Origin: Rhodobacter sp.
GTDB taxonomy: Bacteria > Pseudomonadota > Alphaproteobacteria > Rhodobacterales > Rhodobacteraceae
Reading direction: 5' to 3'
DNA: 64,000 nucleotides
NCBI GenBank assembly: GCA_013821825.1
Contig: PNJK01000006.1
Location: forward strand, 34,747-98,746
Part shown: in pieces, positions 45,067 to 51,424 of the stretch
Layout: every line of letters starts with the position of its first letter
How positions within the stretch are numbered: the stretch's first letter is position 1
Notes under the pieces: generated by a model
What the model was told of the DNA's origin: nothing
Database searches by the model: none
What the model saw: the letters and a program-made list of their open reading frames with translations, nothing else
Translations under genes and position numbers: made by a program

Positions 45067-45285
45067 TCAATAGCCGGAGGCGCAGGGCGGAAGGCCCACA
45101 TTGATCCCGCAGGATGCGGCGCCTGCGAGGCCGCCAATGACGGCACCGGTAAGGACGTCGCCTTTGGTGGCATCGGCGATGACGGCACCAGCGGCCGCAC
45201 CCGCAAGACCGCGCGACGCGGGGTCCTGCAAGCAGCCGGCAAGCGGCGTGGAAAGAGCGGCAAGAAGGATAAGCGACTTGAACAT
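45067..45285 (-). CDS. Small glycine-zipper lipoprotein
   Basis: A 72-residue protein with a lipobox (LSTPLAGC, C18 lipidated). The mature part is a glycine/alanine-rich segment (GLAGAAAGAVIADATKGDVL, then TGAVIGGLAGAAS) like OsmB/SlyB-type glycine-zipper proteins. Two further cysteines (in ASCGINVGLPPCASGY) might pair. Such proteins insert in or lie on the outer membrane. It lies between the 131-residue unknown and pccA and ends with its own terminator. Confidence 0.72.
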   Translation of the reverse strand: MFKSLILLAALSTPLAGCLQDPASRGLAGAAAGAVIADATKGDVLTGAVIGGLAGAASCGINVGLPPCASGY

Positions 45286-45595
45286 GGAGAACTGCCTCGT
45301 TGGTTTGTTGCTATTGCAGCGAATTCTACCGCAATACGCCCTGAATCAAAGCTGATTTTCGCCCGGCTTGGGCAATTGGCAGTCCGCAGTTCATTAAAAA
45401 GGGTCGGTCCGGCCTGGGATGGGCCGGACCGTAGGGAAGGGGTTTTACGGTAGTTGCGCAAGTCATGGCTGTGACACCGCTGACCCACCAAGAAACTATG
45501 CCGCGCAGGAATTGGCATTGCAAACCAGTTGAGAACGCCCAACGAGACCTGAGCGAAAGCCTGCCAGATGCTGCGGGTGTTCGGCGCGTTCATGC
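45286..45595. other. Intergenic region with a strong minus-strand terminator, no gene seen
   Basis: Contains the terminator at 45396-45431 and about 165 bp between it and the upstream gene's stop. No open frame in that stretch has a ribosome-binding site and good codon use. It also holds the promoter of the glycine-zipper lipoprotein gene in its left part (45286-45395). Confidence 0.5.
45396..45431 (-). terminator. Rho-independent terminator
   Basis: Minus strand: a 10-bp perfect stem CGGTCCGGCC/GGCCGGACCG with a 7-nt loop, then ACCCTTTTTAATG. It lies 164 nt downstream of the stop of the 131-residue unknown, giving that mRNA a long 3' end or marking a separate small RNA. Confidence 0.82.
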
Positions 45596-45991
45596 CTATT
45601 CGTCCTCGTCTTCCCAGTCGTCGGTCAGGACCGACGGCGCATCGGGGGCAAAAACCTGGGGGAAGGCCGCCTCGGCGCGCTTGACGTCAATGCGCAGCAG
45701 GGCGTCATAGCTGGCGGGGTCAAAGGGGTCTTCGGCGGGCACCACCTCGCGCCCGAACAGCCAGGACAGGCGCCCGGCGTCGAGGTTGCCGCGTTCGAAG
45801 GGCTCATCGCCGAACTGCTGCCAGAGCGCGGCCATGAAGGCCTGATCGGCCAGCCGGTCCATGTGCTTACGGTCCTTGAACCGTTCGCGCCGGATGATTC
45901 TGGCGGGACCGTCCTTCAGGTTGGCCCGGCGGATGGTGAACTGGAAATCGGTCCCGGTCAAACGTCCGGGAAAGCCGCGGTGCTTCAGCAT
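45596..45991 (-). CDS. Protein of unknown function in the propionyl-CoA cluster
   Basis: A 131-residue soluble protein with no signal peptide. The first third is basic (TIRRANLKDGPARIIRRERFKDRKHMDRLADQAFMAAL) and the last third acidic, ending VLTDDWEDEDE. It reads as a small cytoplasmic protein with a helical core (DRLADQAFMAALWQQFGDEPFERG). Similar small genes lie near pcc genes in relatives, but I cannot name a function. It is on the pccB strand between two lipoprotein genes. Confidence 0.6.
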   Translation of the reverse strand: MLKHRGFPGRLTGTDFQFTIRRANLKDGPARIIRRERFKDRKHMDRLADQAFMAALWQQFGDEPFERGNLDAGRLSWLFGREVVPAEDPFDPASYDALLRIDVKRAEAAFPQVFAPDAPSVLTDDWEDEDE

Positions 45992-46138
45992 CTGTCCTGT
46001 CCTCTGTCAATGCAGTTGGCAGGACGGATAGGCCAAAGCAGTGCCGTCGCCCAGAGGGGGACACGCAAGGATCGGACCGATATGCGGGGAATTTCTGTCC
46101 AGGCATCCACTTTGGGACGCTTCAGACCAAGGGATGGT

Positions 46139-46171
46139 GCGGGCCCGGTCAGCCGGGGCTGCCGGGCCCGC
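46139..46171. terminator. Strong GC hairpin downstream of 42-residue lipoprotein
   Basis: GCGGGCCCGG/CCGGGCCCGC, a perfect 10-bp stem with a further inner CAGC/GCTG pairing. It lies 9 nt after the lipoprotein stop. No T-run follows on the minus strand, so it may act as a Rho-assisted terminator or an mRNA-protecting hairpin. Confidence 0.5.
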
Positions 46172-46180
46172 GCCTTTAGA

Positions 46181-46309
46181 TTACTTGTACTTGCCGGTTT
46201 CGGTCGGCTCGACAGTGATCGGCTCAACCGGGGCTTCTTCTTTCTTGGCGCAACCAGCAATGGCAGCAGCCATTGCGATAACCAGAATGATACGTCCGCT
46301 CTTCGACAT
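46181..46309 (-). CDS. Very small lipoprotein (42 residues)
   Basis: A short gene that is easily missed. The product starts MSKSGRIILVIAMAAAIAGC, with the lipidated cysteine at residue 20, and continues AKKEEAPVEPITVEPTETGKYK. The mature 23 residues are acidic and proline-rich, with no fold expected. A GGAG box lies 6 nt before the ATG, and a strong hairpin follows the stop. It resembles the short entericidin-like lipoproteins found across Rhodobacterales in its general build. Function unknown. Confidence 0.75.
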   Translation of the reverse strand: MSKSGRIILVIAMAAAIAGCAKKEEAPVEPITVEPTETGKYK

Positions 46310-46388
46310 CCTCTACTCCATCTTTTTTGGGGTGCGTGTGTCCGCCCCATATACGACATTAAGGCCGCAAGTTCTCGACCAGGCCCAA

Positions 46389-46408
46389 CGATATCCGAAC
46401 GGATATCG
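46389..46408. promoter_or_regulatory. Perfect 20-bp palindrome upstream of 42-residue lipoprotein gene
   Basis: CGATATCCG-AA-CGGATATCG, a 9+2+9 perfect inverted repeat about 80 bp upstream of the lipoprotein start, in an otherwise empty gap. It may be an operator, or a hairpin at the 3' end of the DUF6497-like gene. No T-run follows. Confidence 0.45.
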
Positions 46409-46505
46409 GAATGACACTGGCGCAAAATCAAGTTCCCGACCTGTGGCGTTCCTACATCAGGGCCTTGCATCTGACCAGCGGGAAAACGGCGTCCAGGCTG
46501 CAGCA

Positions 46506-46919
46506 TCAGAACGCCTCCCACTGGCAGGCGCCGTCTTCGGGCCGGTAGGATTCGAAGAACTGGACGACGTCGGGAGCGGCCTCGCCAAAGGGAACCTCGG
46601 CCCCGGCCAGCGAGATAATGATCTGCTGCGGCTCGGGCACGAAGCCGTCGATGCGAGCGAGGGCGAAGCTGTCGCACAGCGCCTGCAGATCGTCGGCCAC
46701 CGTTTCGGCGTCGGCCTCGGTCAGGCCGGGGGCCAGAAAGCGAAAGCGCGCGGTGGCCCCTGCCGGACCGGGGGAGTTGGTCACCACCTCGATCAGCCGC
46801 ACCTCGCGGCCGGACGGAACCGGAACCAACTCGCCCGAGGGGGCTGCCTTCTCGCAGCCACCTGCGGCGGCCAGAACCGCGAACAGCATCGCTAGGGCAA
46901 GACGGTGAGGAGTGTTCAT
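46506..46919 (-). CDS. Lipoprotein of unknown function (DUF6497-like)
   Basis: A 137-residue lipoprotein with lipobox LAAAGGC (C at about residue 22). The mature part contains [36 protein letters not shown] and PQQIIISLAGAEVPFG. It resembles a Rhodobacterales family that I recall as DUF6497; that label is from memory and uncertain. It starts 5 nt after the pccB stop and is probably co-transcribed with it, although no enzymatic link is apparent. Confidence 0.68.
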   Translation of the reverse strand: MNTPHRLALAMLFAVLAAAGGCEKAAPSGELVPVPSGREVRLIEVVTNSPGPAGATARFRFLAPGLTEADAETVADDLQALCDSFALARIDGFVPEPQQIIISLAGAEVPFGEAAPDVVQFFESYRPEDGACQWEAF

Positions 46920-46924
46920 GGCGA

Positions 46925-48457
46925 TCAAAGTGGGATGTTGTCGTGCTTTTTCCATGGGTTGACCAGCTTCTTGCTGCGCAGGGCGGCGAAGGCGCGGGCT
47001 ACCCGGCGGCGGGTGGAATGGGGCATGATCACCTCGTCGATGAACCCCTTTTCTGCCGCCACGAAGGGATTGGCAAAGCGGTCCTCATAGTCCTTCACCC
47101 GGGCGGCGATCTTGTCGGGGTCGCCCAACTCGCTGCGATAAAGGATTTCGACCGCGCCCTTCGCCCCCATCACTGCCACTTCGGCCGTGGGCCAGGCATA
47201 GTTGAAGTCGCCCCGCAGATGCTTTGACGACATCACTACATAGGCCCCGCCATAGGTCTTGCGGGTCAGCACGGTCACCTTGGGTACCGTCGCCTCGGCG
47301 TAGGCGAAGAGCAGCTTCGCCCCGTGCTTGATCACGCCGCCATACTCCTGGCTGACGCCGGGCAAGAAGCCCGGCACGTCGACCAGCGTCAGGATCGGGA
47401 TTTCGAACGCATCGCAGAACCGCACAAACCGCGCGGCCTTGCGACTGCTGTCGATGTCAAGGCAGCCGGCCAATACCATCGGCTGATTGGCGACAACGCC
47501 GACTGACTGGCCTTCGATCCGAATGAAGCCAGTGATGATGTTGCCGGCGAAATCGCGCTGGATCTCGAAGAAATCACCCTCGTCCGCGATCTTGGTGATC
47601 AGTTCCTTCATGTCGTAGGGCTGGTTCGGGTTATCCGGCACCAGCGTATCAAGGCTGGCCTCGACCCGGGCCGGATCGTCAAAAAACGGTCGCACCGGCG
47701 CCTTTTCGCGGTTGTTCAGCGGCAGGAAGTCGATCAGCCGGCGGGTTTCGGCCAAGGCCTCGACATCGTTTTCATAGGCCGCATCGGCGACCGATGACTT
47801 GCGGGTGTGGGTGGTGGCGCCGCCCAGTTCCTCGGCGGAAACCTGTTCGTTGGTCACGGTCTTCACCACGTCGGGGCCGGTGACGAACATGTAAGAGCTG
47901 TCCTTCACCATGAAGATGAAGTCGGTCATCGCCGGCGAATAGACCGCCCCCCCGGCGCAGGGGCCCATGATCAGGGAAATCTGCGGCACAACGCCGCTGG
48001 CCATGACGTTGCGCTGGAACACCTCGCCATAGGCAGCGAGGGAGCCGACGCCTTCCTGGATCCGCGCACCGCCCGAATCGTTTATCCCGATCACCGGGGC
48101 GCCGTTCTGGATCGCCATGTCCATGATCTTGCAGATCTTCGCGCCATGGGTTTCCGAAACCGAGCCGCCGAACACGGTGAAATCCTGAGCAAAGACATAG
48201 ACCATGCGACCGTTCACAGTACCCCAGCCGGTCACGACGCCGTCGCCTGCCGGGCGGTCCTGCTCCATCCCGAAATCGATGCATCGGTGGGCGACGAACA
48301 TGTCGAACTCTTCAAAGCTGCCTTCGTCCAGCAATAGCTCGATCCGTTCGCGCGCGGTCAGCTTGCCCTTGGCGTGCTGCGCAGCCACGCGCTTTTCCCC
48401 GCCCCCGGCGCGGGCGGTTTCGCGGCGTGATTCCAGCTCTTGCAGGATGTCTTTCAT
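46925..48457 (-). CDS. pccB: Propionyl-CoA carboxylase beta subunit (carboxyltransferase)
   Basis: Transfers the carboxyl group from carboxybiotin to propionyl-CoA, giving methylmalonyl-CoA with pccA. The 510-residue protein shows the N-terminal crotonase-like carboxyltransferase half ([32 protein letters not shown]) and the C-terminal half ([18 protein letters not shown] and [21 protein letters not shown]). ATG 48457 is preceded by a G-rich site. Upstream, TTGACA on the minus strand (48558-48563) and a perfect TTTGCAAA (48532-48539) mark the likely promoter and PccR site. Confidence 0.96.
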   Translation of the reverse strand: MKDILQELESRRETARAGGGEKRVAAQHAKGKLTARERIELLLDEGSFEEFDMFVAHRCIDFGMEQDRPAGDGVVTGWGTVNGRMVYVFAQDFTVFGGSVSETHGAKICKIMDMAIQNGAPVIGINDSGGARIQEGVGSLAAYGEVFQRNVMASGVVPQISLIMGPCAGGAVYSPAMTDFIFMVKDSSYMFVTGPDVVKTVTNEQVSAEELGGATTHTRKSSVADAAYENDVEALAETRRLIDFLPLNNREKAPVRPFFDDPARVEASLDTLVPDNPNQPYDMKELITKIADEGDFFEIQRDFAGNIITGFIRIEGQSVGVVANQPMVLAGCLDIDSSRKAARFVRFCDAFEIPILTLVDVPGFLPGVSQEYGGVIKHGAKLLFAYAEATVPKVTVLTRKTYGGAYVVMSSKHLRGDFNYAWPTAEVAVMGAKGAVEILYRSELGDPDKIAARVKDYEDRFANPFVAAEKGFIDEVIMPHSTRRRVARAFAALRSKKLVNPWKKHDNIPL

Positions 48458-48531
48458 CGTCCCCCCCATTTGCCCGATGGCCCCGTCACATTAAGCGATG
48501 GTTGGCGGTGGGAGAAGCGCGAATGAGAAAA

Positions 48532-48579
48532 TTTGCAAAGACCTTCGAATGCGGCGCTGTCAAATCGCAAATCTGCGAA
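48532..48579. promoter_or_regulatory. pccB promoter region with TTTGCAAA (PccR/ScfR-type) sites
   Basis: One perfect TTTGCAAA (48532-48539) and two adjoining degenerate copies, ATCGCAAA (48564-48571) and TCTGCGAA (48572-48579). On the minus strand the perfect copy lies where a -10 element would follow the TTGACA at 48558-48563. In Rhodobacter sphaeroides PccR controls pccB through paired TTTGCAAA motifs, and the pccR gene is 1.4 kb away here. Confidence 0.65.
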
Positions 48580-48700
48580 CTTTCGATAACGGTTGCGGTC
48601 TTTTCGTCCTGCCCAACAGGCCATGAGGGCTGCCAATCCGCACCCTTTCCCGAGCGCAGCCACAGTGGACATTCCGGCGTGGCAGGCGTAGCCGGAAGGC

Positions 48701-49912
48701 ATGCAACATTCCCCAGCCCGTTTCCTTGACCGGACCACGCCGCCGAAGATCCTCACGTTGATCCTGCTGGCCGGGCTGTCGGCCTTGGCAATGAACATCT
48801 TCCTGCCGTCTCTGCCAGGAATGGCCACCTATTTTGACGTGCCTTACGGCCTCATGCAGCAATCGGTGGCGCTGTACCTGGCCCTGTCGGCGGCGCTTCA
48901 GGTCATCATCGGCCCGATTTCCGACCGTTTCGGGCGCCGGAAGGTGCTGATCGGATCGCTGGTGCTGTTCCTGCTGGCCACGGTCGGCACGCTCTTGGCA
49001 CCGAATGCCACCGTGTTCCTGATCTTCCGCATGGCGCAGGCTGTTGTCGCCTCGGGGATGGTCCTGTCCCGCGCCGTGGTGCGCGACATGGTGGCCGATG
49101 CCGAGGCGGCCAGCATGATCGGCTATGTCACCATGGGGATGAGCCTGGTGCCGATGGTCGGCCCGGTGATCGGCGGCGTGCTGGACGATCTTTACGGCTG
49201 GCAAGCCAACTTTGCCTTGCTGCTGGTGCTTGGGGTCGGGGTTCTGGGGCTGGTCTGGGCGGATCTGGGCGAGACGGCGGTCCTGCGCCGCGCCAGCCTG
49301 ATGGATCAGGTTCGAACCTATCCGGGGCTGCTTACCTCACGCCGCTTCTGGGGCTACACGCTGGCGGCGGCCTTCGCCTCTGGCAGTTTCTTTGCCTACC
49401 TAGGGGGCGCACCCTATGTGGGCGACAAGGTCTACGGGCTGAGTTCAACCGAAGTCGGCGCGTTGTTTGCCCTGACCGCCATCGGCTATGCGGCGGGGAA
49501 TTTCCTTGCGGGCCGGTATTCGGTGCGGGTTGGGATGAACCGGATGATCCTGACGGGCACGCTGGTGACGACGCTCGGCCTTTCGGTCCTGGCGCTGCTG
49601 ACCCTTGCCAGGCTGTCGGGGCCGACAGTTTTCTTCGGGCTGACCGTGTTCATGGGTCTTGGCAACGGCATCTGCCTGCCGAATGCCAATGCCGGGATGC
49701 TGTCGGTCCGGCCCGAGCTTGCAGGCACCGCCTCCGGCCTTGGCGGCGCAATAATGATCGGTGGGGGGGCTGCCCTTGCGGCGGTGGCGGGGGTGCTCTT
49801 GGGACCGGGGACCACCGAAATGCCGTTGATCCTGCTGATGCTGGGGTCTTCGGTGGCCTCGGTGGTCGCGATCCTGATGGTCATCCGGCGGGCCCGGCAG
49901 ATCGGCGCTTGA
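48701..49912 (+). CDS. Bcr/CflA-type multidrug efflux transporter (MFS)
   Basis: A 403-residue inner-membrane protein with twelve predicted helices. The DHA1/Bcr signature is visible: NIFLPSLPGMATYFDVPYGLMQQSV in helix 1-2, the loop motif GPISDRFGRRKVLIG (motif A) and RMAQAVVASGMVLSRAVVRDM (motif B-like arginine). Members export drugs or small metabolites by proton antiport; the substrate is not predictable. It lies between divergent pccB and the same-strand pccR, 49 bp before the latter. Confidence 0.87.
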   Translation: MQHSPARFLDRTTPPKILTLILLAGLSALAMNIFLPSLPGMATYFDVPYGLMQQSVALYLALSAALQVIIGPISDRFGRRKVLIGSLVLFLLATVGTLLAPNATVFLIFRMAQAVVASGMVLSRAVVRDMVADAEAASMIGYVTMGMSLVPMVGPVIGGVLDDLYGWQANFALLLVLGVGVLGLVWADLGETAVLRRASLMDQVRTYPGLLTSRRFWGYTLAAAFASGSFFAYLGGAPYVGDKVYGLSSTEVGALFALTAIGYAAGNFLAGRYSVRVGMNRMILTGTLVTTLGLSVLALLTLARLSGPTVFFGLTVFMGLGNGICLPNANAGMLSVRPELAGTASGLGGAIMIGGGAALAAVAGVLLGPGTTEMPLILLMLGSSVASVVAILMVIRRARQIGA

Positions 49913-49921
49913 CGCCGCGGG

Positions 49922-49949
49922 TTTGCAAAGCCACGTTCAGCTTTGCAAA
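49922..49949. promoter_or_regulatory. Paired TTTGCAAA sites before pccR
   Basis: Two perfect TTTGCAAA octamers at 49922-49929 and 49942-49949, separated by 12 bp (centres 20 bp apart, two helical turns). They fill the short gap between the MFS gene and pccR, just before the ribosome-binding site, which is the position expected for autoregulation by an ScfR-family protein. Confidence 0.75.
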
Positions 49950-49961
49950 CAGAGGGCGGGG

Positions 49962-51413
49962 ATGGCCACGCAGAAGCTTTATGCCGGCGTCAAGCTGCGC
50001 GAGATTCGCGGGCGGCTGGGGCTGACGCAGAAGGCCTTTGCCGACAAGCTATCCGTGTCCCTGCCCTATCTGAACCAGATGGAGAACAATCACCGGCCGG
50101 TTTCAGCGGCGGTAGTGCTGGCGCTGGCGCAGGAATTCGGGCTGGACGTGACCGAACTGACGGTGGGCGAAAGCGAACGTCTGGTGACCGACATGCGCGA
50201 GGCCTTGGCCGATCCGGTCTTTACCGCCGCAACTCCGCCCGTTGCCGACCTCAGGCTGGCGGCGTCGAACGCCCCGGCGCTGGCGCGGGCCTTTCTTGAC
50301 CTGCACCGGGCCTACCGGCAGACGCATGAGCGCCTTGCCTCGCTGGACGAGGCACTGGGGCGCGAGGATGCGGCCCTGCGCCCCTCGGCCTGGGAAGAAG
50401 TACGGGACTTCTTTCACTATTGCGACAATTACCTTGATGCGGTGGACCGGGCAGCAGAGCATTTCGCAACCTCTGCAACCAGTGGGAAACCCATCGAAAT
50501 CTTGGCGCAGGACCTGCTTCGCCGGTCTGGCATCAGCTTGCACTATTCCGACAAAGCCCTGTTGCGCCTTTATGACCCTGCCGCCCGCAGGCTGGACATC
50601 TCGGCCCGTGCCTCTGGCCCGTCGAGACGGTTCCAGCTACTGCATCAGGTGGCACTTCTGACCCAGAACGATCTGCTGGAGGCGACCCTGGATCTGGCCC
50701 GCTTTTCCACCCCCGAGGCCCGCGACATCGCCAAGATCGGTCTAGCCAACTATTTCGCCGGCGCCGCCCTGCTGCCCTATCGCGCGTTTCAGGCTGCCGC
50801 ACAGGAGGTGCGTCACGATCTGGAGCGGCTGGCCGACCTCTTCGGCGCCTCGATCGAGCAGGTGGCGCACCGGTTGTCGACGCTGCAGCGCCCCGGCGCC
50901 AAGGGGATTCCGTTCTTCTTTGTCCGGGTCGATCAGGCCGGCACCATCACCAAGCGCCATTCGGCCACGCGCCTGCAATTCGCCCGCTTCGGCGGGGCCT
51001 GCCCGTTGTGGAACGTCCACCGCGCCTTCGAAACGCCGGGGCAATTCCTGCGCCAGCTGGCCGAGACGCCGGACGGGGTGCGCTATCTGTGTCTTGCCCG
51101 GGACGTGTCCAAACCGGCGGGGGCCTTCCTCGCCCCGGTCCGCCGCTATGCCATCGGGCTTGGCTGCGAGGTCCAGCACGCGGGCCAACTGGTCTATTCC
51201 GATGGGCTTGACCTGAAAGGCCGGTTCGAACCGATCGGGATCTCGTGCCGCATCTGCGAGCGGACGGCCTGTCACCAAAGGTCCGTCCCGCCTCTGGAAA
51301 GCCGCCTGCGTGTCGATGCGAACCGGCGCGACGTGCTGCCGTATGAAATCGCTGACCTTTCCTATACGGTTGCCTCGACCGTCAGACGGACTACCGCCCA
51401 AAACACCGACTAG
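49962..51413 (+). CDS. pccR: ScfR-family short-chain acyl-CoA transcriptional regulator, PccR-like
   Basis: Senses a short-chain acyl-CoA and controls propionyl-CoA carboxylase genes. The 483-residue protein has an N-terminal XRE helix-turn-helix (about 8-65: GLTQKAFADKLSVSLPYLNQM), a middle IrrE-like peptidase-fold domain (about 150-300), and a C-terminal domain with the ScfR cysteine cluster ISCRICERTACHQRS (about 423-437). TTTGCAAA octamers lie before it and before pccB. ATG 49962 follows GAGGGCGGGG. RamB of actinobacteria belongs to the same family. Confidence 0.92.
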   Translation: MATQKLYAGVKLREIRGRLGLTQKAFADKLSVSLPYLNQMENNHRPVSAAVVLALAQEFGLDVTELTVGESERLVTDMREALADPVFTAATPPVADLRLAASNAPALARAFLDLHRAYRQTHERLASLDEALGREDAALRPSAWEEVRDFFHYCDNYLDAVDRAAEHFATSATSGKPIEILAQDLLRRSGISLHYSDKALLRLYDPAARRLDISARASGPSRRFQLLHQVALLTQNDLLEATLDLARFSTPEARDIAKIGLANYFAGAALLPYRAFQAAAQEVRHDLERLADLFGASIEQVAHRLSTLQRPGAKGIPFFFVRVDQAGTITKRHSATRLQFARFGGACPLWNVHRAFETPGQFLRQLAETPDGVRYLCLARDVSKPAGAFLAPVRRYAIGLGCEVQHAGQLVYSDGLDLKGRFEPIGISCRICERTACHQRSVPPLESRLRVDANRRDVLPYEIADLSYTVASTVRRTTAQNTD

Positions 51414-51424
51414 GTTGCCAAGGG

